From Tetracentron sinense (lineage: Eukaryota; Streptophyta; Magnoliopsida; Trochodendrales; Trochodendraceae), in NCBI GenBank assembly GCA_015143295.1, contig CM026562.1, positions 2,294,001 to 2,358,000 on the forward strand: DNA of 64,000 nucleotides, in the 5' to 3' direction. This document shows, in pieces, positions 21,805-32,435 of this stretch (position 1 is its first letter; each line of letters starts with the position of its first letter). Under the pieces are notes generated by a model. That model was not told the DNA's origin. It was given only the letters and a program-made list of their open reading frames with translations, and made no database searches. The translations under genes and the position numbers were made by a program.

Positions 21805-22991
21805 TGTAGACACCCAATTTTGCACGGCTAAAGACCCCTTTTAGCTCCAAGAATCGAAAGATGGACTCAATGAAGAAGATCCGAACTCCGAAATAACCCG
21901 AGGTCAAGCCAAAGCCCAAGCTAACCCAAGCCCAAAAGAGGGGAGAAATTCATTCTTTGAAAAACTGTTTGAGTTTTTGGGAGAACTTTAGTCCCACATC
22001 GCTTAGAAAAGAGAACCTCCATTTTTTCACCTTTATAAAAGGCCACATACCCCTCTCTCATTTACACCGAAAACACCCTAGACTTGGGATCTCTATATCT
22101 TGAAACATTCGGAAAAACCCTAGTCTTGGGAAAACTTTTAAACCTTCGAGATATTTTGCAAAACCTTAGGGAGAGCTTTAAAGACCTTAGAATTTGGAAA
22201 TCACATACTAGCTCGGAGCGAGATCGGGGGTCGGACTTTCTCTATTGTTCATATATTTAGGTGCTTGGAGTGTAGGATCATTGGAGCATAATCCAAAAAG
22301 TCAGCAACATTTTTACTTCACTTCTTCTACCCATCCAAGTTTCTCCTTCTCTTATTTTTGTTAGTAGTCCGAGGTTCCCTCCAAACGGTTGTGAGGAAGT
22401 GGAAACCTAGACGAAGGAAAGTGGGGGAAATGGAAATCTTCGATTTCTTCCTCTTTAATTATTATCATTCTTTAATTAGTTCTCTCCTTTTTTTCCACCA
22501 AAGCAAGCGGGGCCTCTCTTGAATCGGTCGAATAGAGAGTTTGGCCGTCGCCAATTTAAGGAAAAAGGTTTGTCGCTCAAGTAGAGAAAACCACCCCGAT
22601 TCGGTCGAGGAGGGGTGTGTTCCAATCTCGAAATAAAAGAATAAAAAAAAAGTATGAAAGGATTTGCCTTGATTCGATCGAGGAGAGACATTCTTATCTC
22701 GAAAAGAAAGAAAATAATTACTTTTATTAAGTCTAATGAAAAGAAAATTAAATTAATGGAGAAAAGCTAAAAGGTAACCATCGCTCGATAGATGAGTTGG
22801 GGTGCCTAACACCTTCCCCGGCTCATAAAAGAATCCCCGAACCCAACCTTCAGTTTTCGGACCAAGAGGAACATAGTGAGTGACCAATCACACCCTTATT
22901 CTTGATTGGTGGCGACTCTGAGGTCTCGACTTCTCATTAGTGCAAAAGTACTAATGTAGGGAGGAGATCGACTCGAGCCGGCTATCGCACA
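21805..22991 (+). repeat. 3' LTR of the old Gypsy element
   Basis: It starts TGTAGACACCC right after the polypurine tract. A TATA box (TATAAAA, about 22034) is followed by a transcribed-looking part. The conserved distal segment is GAGTTGGGGTGCCTAACACC then TTCCCCGG, and later GGTGGCGACTCTGAGG. The end near CGCACA is my estimate, because no partner LTR or target duplication is available to fix it. Confidence 0.75.
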
Positions 22992-23334
22992 ACTTGCACA
23001 TTTGAAACTTGATTTTTAAAAACTCAAAAGTCAAATTTTCATGTGGTTTGCACTTACAAAAAGTAACTTCTGAAAGATTTATACATGGTATCAAATTAAT
23101 TTATGGTTATTTCCATCTATTTACTCTTGTAAAATTTGTGATACCCCTTTATAAAAGAGGTGAAAAAAAAATGTTTTTATACTTGTTCAAGCATTAGCAA
23201 GTAATATACATGGTTGTTATGGAGTTCTACATCTATATTAGACATTTTTTTGGGTTGCTCCAGTTATCTCTTCAACAAAATCTTTTGTTAATAGTTAATC
23301 TCTTATTTTAAAACCATAAAAACTAAATTGATTT
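22992..23334. other. Short stretch with nothing recognised
   Basis: AT-rich sequence between the Gypsy LTR and a hAT-type MITE. The small frame 23009-23197 shows no domain. Confidence 0.4.
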
Positions 23335-23821
23335 TAGGGATGTTAATTTAGCCCTCATGTGAGGGTACCCAGCACAGCCCAACCCTCAAAAGCCCACAAA
23401 ATGGAGGGCTTTTTATTTATTTATAAAGCACACGGGCCTAAGTAAGCTAAAAAAAACTAGGTCCACTGACATGGGGGCTAAATTTAGATAACACCCTTAG
23501 AGCTTGGCCCAGGACCAGGCCACCCACAATTGAGAGATTTTTAATTCTAATTATCTAATCTAACTCCCTTTTATTCTTTTTGTTACTCTTTTGTCTTTGT
23601 CATCACTCTCGACTGTGGTTTAGAAAAAAAAATGATAAATGTTTTGACACAAAAAAATCTTTTTATTTTTTTCAAGCTTAGGCCTAGTCCAAGCCAAACC
23701 CCAATCTTGACCCTGAGGCTAGGGAATGGGCTTAGCCAATTCAGCCCCCTATAAGAGCTTGAGTTGAACCCTTACAAGTAAGAGCTAGGATTGTATAGAC
23801 CACAACCCATTGACAACCCTA
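23335..23821. mobile_element. Probable hAT-type MITE (487 bp)
   Basis: The left end TAGGGATGTTAATTTAGCCC and the right end, read inward as TAGGGTTGTCAATGGG, are related inverted termini. Flanking 8-mers ATTGATTT and ATTATTTT agree at six of eight bases. The interior has AGCCCA/TGGGCT-rich sequence typical of this MITE group. It has no coding capacity. Confidence 0.6.
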
Positions 23822-24011
23822 ATTATTTTAAAGCACGAGCAAACACTAGACCTTACAAGACAGGGCTCTTTAGCAAAGTTCACCACTAATAACAAATAAT
23901 TGTTTTATGGTATGGGAGTACTAGCTCCACTCTCCTTTTATGTAATGTAAGGAGCAAGAAAATAAGGCTTTTGTGTTTGTGGGCCTCCACAAATTGTCTT
24001 ATTATCTTGAT

Positions 24012-24336
24012 TAGGGATGACAATGGGCCAAGTTAATCTAGTAACCCGCCCAACCCTATTGGGACGGGTTTGGGGTGCTCTTAAACAGGGTAGGGGTGGG
24101 TTTGGGAATGGAAGATTAAACCCGACTCAGGTTCAAGCCAGGAATGGTTTTAAGCTGCCCCGCCCCGGCCCAACTAATGCTTAACGGGACTAGACAGGGA
24201 TTGGTTAAGGCGGCTTTTGATAAATCCGCCCTGCCCCGTCCAAATCCTAGGACAGGAATGGGTTAGGAGTCTTTCCTATTAGGGGCGGGGCAGGGTTGGG
24301 GGAGCCTTGGCAAAACCCGACCCGTTGCCATCCCTA
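24012..24336. mobile_element. hAT-type MITE (325 bp)
   Basis: The termini TAGGGATGACAATGGG and, on the other strand, TAGGGATGGCAACGGG are near-perfect inverted repeats of the widespread plant hAT MITE type. The interior is rich in GGGGCGGGGC/AACCCGCCC motifs. The flanks (ATCTTGATT and ATCCGATT) look like a mutated target duplication. Confidence 0.8.
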
Positions 24337-24844
24337 ATCCGATTGACACATGACCTCCACTAGTAGCAAAATAATGAAAGTGTAATAGAAAGAGAGTGAG
24401 GTTAGCAAAATCTTTAGGGTATTAATAATTGGTAGGGCCCACCCCTATTTTTACTCTCTAGTGGCCTAGTGTGCGTTAATTGAATGAAACCATAAAAAAA
24501 AGGAGAAAATACATTTACACCCCCTTAGGTTTGACAAAAATGCACATAGACCCCCTCAGTTTTCAGAAAATACATTAGGTACCCTTACTTTTTAAAATAA
24601 TGACACTTACACCCCTTCCATCAGTTGACCGTTAGTCAACTGCCAGAATTACTTTTTAAAGTGTATAAACTTCCAAAATTACCCTCTCTACTACCTTTTA
24701 AGTTAAGAGAAAAAACAAAGCCCCAAAACAAATAAACCAAAGGCAACCCCAATTCAAAGAAATTGAAACAAACACACCACACGGATCATCCTCTAGGGCT
24801 GCACCTGAACAGGCCGGTCCTCCCGGCGTTCAGATGTGAATAAA

Positions 24845-25837
24845 ACTCCATCCTTGGCATTACTTCCTTTACCTTACTGGAACTTACCCAGAGCAATCAA
24901 ATCTCTGGGGCCTTACCTTCTCTAGCCAATCTCACTAATCTTCAAGAAGTTTACCTCAATAACAACAATTTCACTTCAATTCCTCCTTCATTTCTCTCTG
25001 GTCTCAACAACTTACAGACATTGAGCATTAGCGAGAACCCCAATCTAGCTCCACGGTCTATCCCAGAAGATCTTGCTCAATCTGGGAGTTTGGTCATGTT
25101 CTACGCTAGTAAGGCGAGTATTGTAGGTTCAATCTCGGATTTTTTCGATTCGTTTCTAAATTTGCAGTCTTTGAGGCTTTCTTACAACATGCTTACTGGA
25201 ACTTTACCTTCTTTGATTGTTGGGTCTGAGATTCAGAACTTGTGGTTGAGTAATCAGGAAATGGGTCTCTCTGGTCAATTGATGTGCTTGGAACGATGAT
25301 GCAGCTTTCTCAGGTCTGGCTCCACGCAAATGGGTTTTCCGGTCCGATTCCAGATCTTTCAAAATGTACCTCTCTTTGATCTTCAGCTCCGCGACAATCG
25401 TTTTACAGGGGTTGTTTCACCTTCATTAATCTCACTTCCTCACTTGGTTAATGTCACGGTGCAGAACAACAAGTTGCAGGGCCATTCCTAGATTTCCTAA
25501 GAGGAGTTCAGGACTTCAGGTTAATCTTAGCGTGCAGAACAACAAGTTGCAGGGCCATTCCTAGATTTCCTAAGAGGAGTTCAGGACTTCAGGTTAATCT
25601 TAGCACAACCAACAGTTTATGTAATACCAAGCCAGGTCCTTGTGATTCTCAGGTGACTGCATTGCTTGAAGTTGCAGGAGCCCTCCGTTATCATTTGGCG
25701 TTGGCAGAATATTGGGTAGGGAATGATCCATGCCAAGGATGGAGTTTTATTACATGCCAAGGAAGTAATGTGACTGTAATCAATTTTGGGAAGCAGAAAT
25801 TCATAGAGATCGAATCACTCGCCGGAAGTTACCAATA
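24845..25837 (+). pseudogene. TMK: Captured TMK-like receptor kinase ectodomain
   Basis: TMKs are plasma-membrane LRR receptor kinases with roles in auxin signalling. Readable segments follow the TMK ectodomain in order: GALPSLANLTNLQEVYLNNN, then ISENPNLAPRSIPEDLAQSG, LVMFYASKASIVGSISDFFD, SEIQNLWLSNQEMGLSG, VWLHANGFSGPIPDLS, LRDNRFTGVVSPSLISLPHL, and NDPCQGWSFITCQGSNVTVINFG from the second LRR block. The N-terminal signal region, transmembrane segment and kinase are missing. Frameshifts near 25285 and 25370 and a 73-bp tandem duplication break it. It is a gene fragment carried by the surrounding Mutator-like element, not a working receptor. A short transcript or antisense effect on the donor gene is possible but unseen. 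Confidence 0.88.
25459..25604 (+). repeat. Perfect 73-bp tandem duplication in the TMK fragment
   Basis: The unit beginning GTGCAGAACAACAAGTTGCA and ending TTAATCTTAGC occurs at 25459-25531 and again, identical by eye, at 25532-25604. It duplicates the NNKLQG...QVNLS part of the ectodomain. The identity indicates a recent event, after capture. Confidence 0.95.
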
Positions 25838-26052
25838 GATGGAAGGGAAAATGACAACTTTAGTAGAGAGGGCAATTTTGGAAGTTTATACACCTTAAAA
25901 AGTAATTCTATCAGTTGACTAACGGTCAACTGATGGAAGAGGTGTAAGTGTCATTATTTTAAAAAGCAAGGGTACCTAATGTATTTTCTGAAAACTAAGG
26001 GGGTCTATGTGTATTTTCGTCAAACCTCTGGGGATGTAAATGTATTTTCTCC

Positions 26053-26594
26053 AAAAATGAAGAGCTTTTATACTCTCAATTTATGGGAATTTCCGTAAAC
26101 TTCCTGCTTGACTTCCTGCAAAAGTCCAAAGCAAGACTTCTTGCAAAAGCTACCCTCTCCGGCTTTTTTGGGAATTGGATATCTCGACTTCCAAGAACTT
26201 TTACTTCCGTGAGAAGTTAATTTCAAAGTGGCTAACCAAACACTTATTCCAAACTTTCAACTTCTCAACACCCAAAAGTCAGTAGGAAGTCTATCCAAAC
26301 GCCACCGTAACATCTTCCACTTTTGTGCTTCCACCAGAACTACCCCACTAATTATACTTGTGGCGACAAAACCTCTATTTGTTACAAAGGAACAAAGCAG
26401 TTAAAAAAAATATATATATATATATATATATATATTTTGGAAAGTTTGTTAAAATATTTTCCCCCAAGAACAGTCAGAAATAACATTTTTGGGGGCATTC
26501 TGCTCTTCTTTGGTGAATTTCAATTTTCTCTACCTGGAAACACTTACACTATAGTAAACTTATCCTCCACTCTTGTCATCTTGGTTGCCTCTTA
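26053..26594. other. No gene recognised; AT microsatellite
   Basis: AT-rich sequence with an AT dinucleotide run at about 26408-26435. Motifs such as TGGCTAACCAAACACTTATT and CTATCCAAACGCCACCG recall MITE ends, but no paired terminus was found. Confidence 0.35.
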
Positions 26595-27345
26595 CTGTCC
26601 CCAAGCAATTTCCCTCTTCTTTGCAAACTCAAATATATTAATAGCTTGAATCCGCAAAAATCCTAACAGACTGAACACCTTCTGACACTCTCACAGTATC
26701 CAAATACCTCTAATAAGTCACTGCGTCATACCTAAAGGAATCATACATATAACATTTCGTTGTTAATAACTAAATCAAAGTAAACTAAGTAAAATTAATG
26801 ACTGTCAAACTACCTAACAAGATAATCCACCAATTTCCTCAAGGTTTTCAAATCCGATACAAGCTGCTTTGTTTTCTTCCCTTGGGTCTAATTGCCACCT
26901 TACAATCTCATCAAACAAGCCATTCTCCACCATTAAATCCTCGACATCAACTTACTCAGTCTTCCTTATCTCCTTCAAGCAAAGCATCCATCACATCAAT
27001 TATCGCCTCCTAAATCCTCTTCATAAGCATCGACTAGAATCCTAATGTCCACAACCATCGGTGGATCCTTCTCCAAATCCTGAGACACATATACTTGAAA
27101 CCTTGGCTACAATTGCTATCTCCTAACATACAAACACTTCATAATCCACTCAGCTTTCGAGAACCCACCGAGTGGGGCTTGTCTGACAAGGCGCGAAGAT
27201 AAGCGGTGCGGTTGAGGGATCGGAATATGCAGACAATGAAGGCTTTAGTGCAAGTTTCATAGAGGCTGTTGAGGTAGGGATTTTGGAATTGAAGAGATCT
27301 ACAATGAGGATGCGGGAGGTGATGAAGAAGATGGAGCTGGTCAAA
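26595..27345 (-). pseudogene. UVH1: UVH1/RAD1 (XPF) DNA-repair endonuclease fragment
   Basis: XPF/UVH1 is the catalytic partner in the structure-specific nuclease of nucleotide excision repair. Minus-strand translation gives, in family order: IFFITSRILIVDLFNSKIPT, then FSKAEWIMKCLYVRR, PRFQVYVSQDLEKDPPMVVD, VDVEDLMVENGLF then DEIVRWQLDP, KQLVSDLKTLRKLVDYLV, YDAVTY then RYLDTVRVSE, and IFEFAKKREIAWG. Stops and frameshifts lie between the segments. An AT-rich gap beginning GTTAGG and ending AG at the YLV/RYDAV junction looks like a retained intron, so this is a genomic copy and not a processed transcript. N-terminal helicase-like parts and the C-terminal nuclease motif are absent. Confidence 0.85.
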
Positions 27346-28039
27346 TTAAAATCAGTTCAGAAGCCAAACCCATCAAAACAAACACCATAAAAATCCAAAA
27401 CAGAGATAAATGAAGCTTTGAACAGAGAAAAGCAAATAACGGAAAAATATCATGCTCAGAAATCAGCATAAGGGAAAAAAATTTGAACCTGATTTGATTT
27501 GAACTCTTTGCTGCAGTTAGGTATGGTCGATCCAATGGCTTTTGCTTCGGGAATAAGAAGATAAGAGATGGAGAACGTTTAGAGATGCTGATGATGAACA
27601 TATGGAACAGGTGGTTGAAGAAAGGAGATGTGTTGCTTACAGATGCGTGGGAAGAGGAGAAGATGACCAAGGAAAGCCCAATTCAACCTCACCGAAGTCA
27701 AAGATGTTCTATGTCTTAAACCATAGATAGTGCGTTTGGCTTATTTATGTGGTGATTACTTGAAGGACATAGATGGAATATATAAAAAATATATGAAAAA
27801 GAATTAGTTAACGAAGGGCAAACCTTTGCTTTTATAATAAGGTAATAGATTCTGTGAGTTCCGGGTTCCCTTTATTTCATACTATATATGAGTTTGGTCA
27901 TTCTCAAAAATGATTTCCTTTTTAAATTCTTTTTGATTTTTCAGACAGCAAAACAAAATTTTAGAAGAAGAACGACAAATAGAAGTAAACCTTAGGAACT
28001 AGGGTCAAAACCCATGTCATTGAATGCCACAAGGAAAAC
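27346..28039. other. No gene recognised
   Basis: The minus-strand frame 27341-27670 lies directly upstream of the UVH1 fragment but shows no recognisable UVH1 sequence. It may be intron or flank. The rest is AT-rich and featureless. Confidence 0.35.
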
Positions 28040-28581
28040 ATAGACTGAGATCCAACAATGGTATGCCCAATGAGTCCCTATAACCTTGAACCACAACCAA
28101 TATTGAAAAGAACAAGAGATGCTAGAAAACTGGAAGGGAAACTAGTTGCTGCTACAGCTGCAACAAGTGACACAAACACCATGAGCTGCAAGAGCCAGTG
28201 GTAGTGGCCTTCGAGCTCAACATGGTCAGCAAAGTGGAAATGGAGTAAGAAGAGCTCTTGGCCAAAGACGGAGGCTGCAAGGATTCCAATAAGTCCTGAC
28301 AAGATCTCAAAGAATGTGTTCACAAAAAGTGTGCACCAGCATATGCGAAGTGGAGGAACATGGTAGTGTGCTTGAAGTTATCAAGTTGAAAGAGAACTGG
28401 GGAGGGAAGTCTAGGAGTTGCATGGCAATGGAAAAGATCTAGAAGATGCAGATGAGTTCCAAGTGTTTGAGTTGGAAAAGGGATGGGTACCAAAACCTGG
28501 ATATATGACGATATTGAAGGTGTGCCATAGACCGAGTGTGAGGGCCAAACCAGGTACTATGTGTCCTACAAATTTGCTCAT
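28040..28581 (-). pseudogene. DUF716/TMEM45-like membrane protein pseudogene
   Basis: From a minus-strand ATG at 28581 the frame reads MSKFVGHIVPGLALTLGLWH then TFNIVIYPGFGTHPFS, the N-terminus of plant DUF716 (TMEM45-like) proteins. After a stop, other frames give DNFKHTTMFLHFAYAG, then NTFFEILSGLIGILAASVFG, QELFLLHFHFADHVELEGHY and HWLLQLMVFVSLVAAVAATS. These match the conserved central helices with the QELLLFHLHSADH-type motif. Total length is about 540 bp against roughly 840 bp for an intact gene, so there are deletions as well as frameshifts. Biochemical function of the family is not established. Confidence 0.78.
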
Positions 28582-30494
28582 GAAAGCTTATGTATCAAAC
28601 TTAGTAGTCTCTCTTCAAAACCTTGCTCAACCTTTAAATACTTGAAGTACTAGTACAAGTGCTTTGCTACTGCAAGATGAGTGATAACTACAAGCAACAA
28701 AAGTAGATATGGGTTATCTTTATGAACATTTTGGTGAATGGTGCAAACATTTCCACTTACAAGAACGCAAATTCACGGGCACCTGTTCAGACAAAACCTT
28801 TTGGTAGATTTAGAAAAAAATGGAAAGTTAGAAAGGACAGGATGCTTATAGGTGAAATGAAAGGACACATGTAATACCCTTAGAACCATGGCAATTAATT
28901 TTCAATGGAAATTGAAGCCATCGAATTGGGAGACCGTGATTTCATTCATCTTTCAATGAACTAATGGTCATTGCTCCCCTAAGGCCCAAAAAAATGGCTT
29001 AGATTCATGTTATTATCAGTTGATTAAAGGTACCAGGGTTATTAAATCACCGGGTCAAAAGAAAATAGAGCACTTACTAATTATATGAGCCAAAATTATC
29101 CACTAGAAGTGTATAAAGGATGAAAGGACACTAGCTCTTCAGCAATATCATTATGCTTATGTTCGAGTCTTTCACTACAACGAGTTGAGGTGTAGAGTAC
29201 CTGCAAAAAAGAAAAAGAGAAAATAAGGACACCACGGCATTATAGCAGGGGTGTTATCATAGATAGTGAGAGAGATATAAAGAGACATGAAAGGTTGGGT
29301 GGTATGGAGGGAATATATAGATTCTAAAGCCCTTAAATCTACCATCCAAGCTTTCGACTACAGGTCTACCACTTTGATTCTCTTTAATCAATTCAAGCTT
29401 GAATAAGAATAGTTGACCAAACATACTTACAGAATGCTAGCCTTAAATCCAGCTCTTTCTTTTGCAGGTATCAGTCCCACAAGTCCTTTTGATGTGCATG
29501 CTGAACCAGTTTTTTTTTTGGTTTTTCAAGAAAATAAACCCCAAAACTTTCCCATTTTTCACAGAATGAGAGTTTTTTCCAGGTTATTTGCCAGCTTTCT
29601 AGCCTCCACAAAAACAATATACCAATTTTTAAAAATTCCATTTCAAATGTGTCTTTTGGGGTTATAAATAGATCTGCTTGAATTTGTACACCTATTGTCA
29701 GAAACAGTTGAAAGGACGAGATGCTTTTTTTTTCATCAAAGGACGAGATGCTTGTCATTTGGAGAAATTCATCCTCTAGTTCCCTCCCTTTCAGCTCTTT
29801 TTCCTGGTCTGGAAATGGATTTCAGTGTATTTCAATAAATAATTTTATGTTTTGACAAGATGACCTTGGTCCAAAACCTATTGTCACCTACTTTTTTCTT
29901 GACCCTCTAATCACCCTGCTTCCTGCCGGAAAATAGAAAGTTCCAATATATTATCAAGCAAAATTTTTGGTGATTACTCGAGGTATCAATCCATCTGATT
30001 GGTGATGAGCATACAAGTCACAAAACAGACTCGCTCCAGAGGAGAAACCAACTACCAGAATGTATCATTTAATATACAATGACTAGGACCCTAATACATA
30101 CTTGAAACAAAAAAGAAAAGGTGATAAGAGTTGTAAAACTTATCCTGCACTGGACAAGTAGAAATTGAAGATAAGGACAGTTATGGAAAATGACCTTTTG
30201 AAATCTGAAGTCAGCACACGGACAATCATCTGATCTAGATACTTGAAATGAATTGGACAGACATATTACTTTTCTGTAACTTTGAATTTTGAGCATGATT
30301 TCTCAAATGGCTAGCATCCAATGGTGGCACCCAATATGCTCCACTTATGCCATGTGATTTGGGTACAGTCACTTTCCATCTAATATATTGTAAGGGAAGA
30401 CATGGACAATTTCACAGTATCTCCATGGTAATTGAATTCTTTCCTAGACATCCCATGCTTTGTTGGACGTTAAGAACCTTGCTGGTAAACCAAT
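28582..30494. other. No gene recognised
   Basis: About 1.9 kb of AT-rich sequence with only short frames lacking domains. The last few hundred bases before 30495 probably include the 3' untranslated region and terminator of the minus-strand PPR gene. Confidence 0.4.
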
Positions 30495-32435
30495 TCATTG
30501 AATACCAATGTTCTCCACCAAATTTTCACCTTTTCCAAGCCCCTCAATCAAAGAGAAGTAGGTGCTGTCATCGGGAGTGAAACCTTTGCTTACCATTTCT
30601 TTGAGGAGCTCTTCAGCATGATCTCCTTCCTTGTTTTTGCATAACCCTTGTATAAGGGCATTGTAAGTAAGAAGGGTGGGATTGAAACCTCTATTCAACA
30701 TCTCATCACGAACTTTAAAAGCATCCTTCATATCACCTTTCCTACTATACCCACTAATGAGGGTGTTGTAACTGATGTGATCGGGTTTGATCCCCCTTCT
30801 CTTCATCTCATCGAGAAGCCCTCGAGCTTCCTCAACTTTACCCTCCCTACAAAGCCCTTGCATTAGCGTGTTGTAGGTTACCTCATCAGGAGCAACCTTT
30901 CTCCCATCCATAACTTTTAAAAGCGTAAATGCACGATCCAAATTCCCATTGAAGCAGTGGCCATCGATCAAGGCATTGAACATTATGAGATCCGGGGACA
31001 CTTCTTTACCCACTATCTGCTCAAATAAGTTATCCGCCTCCTTCATTCGGTTCCGCTTTCCCAATACATAGATAAGAGACGTATAAGTTACTGCAGTAGG
31101 ACGAATCCCTTTACTCAACATCTCTGCATGGAGGTCAAAGGCCTTCTTTGCGTTCCCTTCCTTGCAATACCCATTGATCAAGATGTTATACGTGATAGCG
31201 TCCGGAGCCATCCCTCTTCCCCCCATTTCCTTAATCAAATCGTCTGCTTCGGCCGTCCTACCTTCCATAAATAATGCATGAACCAGCAAATTGTAAGTGG
31301 ATACAGTTGGCTTTATGCCCTTCCTAACCATCTCATCCCGGTAACTAAAGGCTGTCCCCAAGTTTCCCTTGTTGCAGTAACCATCAATTAAAGTGTTGTA
31401 GGTTACAGCAGTAGGAACCAACTTGATCTCCGTCATTTTTCCAAAAAGTGCCGATGCCTCCTCAAGTCTCCTCTCCTTGCATAACCCATTGATGAGTGAA
31501 CCATAGGTGTAAGAATCTGGTTTGATGCCTTTACCTTTCATAGCATCAAAAATTTCTTGAGCGCCTTCAAGTTTCCCCTTTGAACAGTAGCCATGAATTA
31601 TCGTGTTGTAAGTCACAACGGTAGGTTTAAAACCCAATCCCTCCATGTATCCGATAAAAGCCTTTGCCTTTTTCAACTTCCCTTCCTTACACAACACATT
31701 AATCATTATATTGAAAGTGACAACAGTTGAATTAATCCTCAACCTAAACATCTCAGCATACAAAACCCAAGCCGTTTCGGAACGATTCAATTTCAGAAGC
31801 AAACCCAATAGCTCATTACAAGTTTCAATTTTGGGAAGTAGACCTTGATCCTTCATCAAGTAAAAGCACTCCAAAGCCTGATCTGCATTCTTCGCTTCAC
31901 AACACGCCCTAATCAGCAAATCTAGAACGGCAGAACTCGACAAATTCAAATGCTCGCGAGCAAGCACCAGCTTGTCAAAAATATCAGTGTTCGTGGAAAC
32001 GCCCCCACCGATAGCTCGCTTCAGGAGTTGCAAAGCGGGTTTAGGCGATTGAAGGCGAGAGACAATAACTATAGCGAGGCATAGACATCGGACATCGAGA
32101 CATTGAAACCCTAATTTCTCAATGAACTCTAGAACGATATCAGGCGTTTCGCAGAGCTTAGAGAGAACATTATGAATCAAAGCTGGAGTGAGATTTGAAG
32201 AAATTTGTTTGATTAACTGCCAATCAGAATCTAAGATTGCTTTCACCAATAAATCTTCAGTGTTAATTTCATTGTTTAAAGTATGGATTGATGGAGAATC
32301 TAGGGTTTCTGGTGGGGCTTCTGAGGGAGAGATCGAAGAAGTAAATGAAGAAAACTTACCTTGAGTTATGGCAAAGAGATTCGAGAACCTCCGTTGTTTG
32401 AATGTTAGAAGATTGAAAACTCTGTAAATTCTCAT
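30495..32435 (-). CDS. Pentatricopeptide repeat (PPR) protein, P-class, probably mitochondrial
   Basis: PPR proteins bind organellar RNA one base per repeat and guide its processing, stability or translation. This intronless 646-residue frame starts MRIYRVFNLLTFKQRRFSNL, an Arg-rich, acid-free N-terminus typical of mitochondrial import. A helical spacer follows. About 13 consecutive 35-residue repeats run from about residue 165 to 640, each with the VTYNTLI.GYCK.G...A..L..EM...GI.P pattern. No E, DYW or SMR domain is present, so it belongs to the P class and would not be an editing deaminase. The architecture resembles Arabidopsis At2g15630, but that link is from memory. The ATG chosen is the first in frame and precedes the targeting sequence. 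It is the best-preserved large gene in the window. Confidence 0.93.
   Translation of the reverse strand: MRIYRVFNLLTFKQRRFSNLFAITQGKFSSFTSSISPSEAPPETLDSPSIHTLNNEINTEDLLVKAILDSDWQLIKQISSNLTPALIHNVLSKLCETPDIVLEFIEKLGFQCLDVRCLCLAIVIVSRLQSPKPALQLLKRAIGGGVSTNTDIFDKLVLAREHLNLSSSAVLDLLIRACCEAKNADQALECFYLMKDQGLLPKIETCNELLGLLLKLNRSETAWVLYAEMFRLRINSTVVTFNIMINVLCKEGKLKKAKAFIGYMEGLGFKPTVVTYNTIIHGYCSKGKLEGAQEIFDAMKGKGIKPDSYTYGSLINGLCKERRLEEASALFGKMTEIKLVPTAVTYNTLIDGYCNKGNLGTAFSYRDEMVRKGIKPTVSTYNLLVHALFMEGRTAEADDLIKEMGGRGMAPDAITYNILINGYCKEGNAKKAFDLHAEMLSKGIRPTAVTYTSLIYVLGKRNRMKEADNLFEQIVGKEVSPDLIMFNALIDGHCFNGNLDRAFTLLKVMDGRKVAPDEVTYNTLMQGLCREGKVEEARGLLDEMKRRGIKPDHISYNTLISGYSRKGDMKDAFKVRDEMLNRGFNPTLLTYNALIQGLCKNKEGDHAEELLKEMVSKGFTPDDSTYFSLIEGLGKGENLVENIGIQ

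Larger units (their letters stand above)
13641..22991 (+). mobile_element. Degenerate Ty3/Gypsy retrotransposon with nested insertions
   Basis: Plus-strand remnants appear in element order: gag (about 13.85-15.4 kb), integrase C-terminal half (about 20.0-20.4 kb), a repeated 3' leader, an AAAGAGGGG polypurine tract (21792-21800) and a 3' LTR starting TGTAGACACCC at 21805. No 5' LTR was found. Protease, reverse transcriptase and RNase H are absent or unreadable, so much of pol has been deleted. The gag is split by the hAT-type element 14683-15134. The pol remnant is split by the hAT-type element 16351-19544, which in turn contains a solo LTR. The LTR style and long 3' non-coding part suggest the Tat/Athila side of Gypsy. 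The right end is approximate. Confidence 0.85.
24502..26052 (+). mobile_element. Pack-MULE carrying a TMK-type LRR fragment
   Basis: The 192-bp terminal inverted repeats (24502-24693 and 25861-26052) start GGAGAAAATACATTTACA and contain the CAGTTGACCGTTAGTCAACTG-like palindromic core. Long TIRs of this kind are typical of Mutator-like elements. No transposase is present. The interior is a fragment of a cellular receptor-kinase gene, the definition of a Pack-MULE. Flanking 9-mers match poorly (six of nine) in an A-rich context, so the target duplication is not proven. The element at 61294-63003 has the same TIRs, which supports the family assignment. Confidence 0.88.

Noticed and set aside
25459-25604. 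The 73-bp duplication as an LRR expansion
   Set aside because: 73 is not a multiple of 3, so it shifts the frame. The fragment is already broken, so it is not a functional added repeat.
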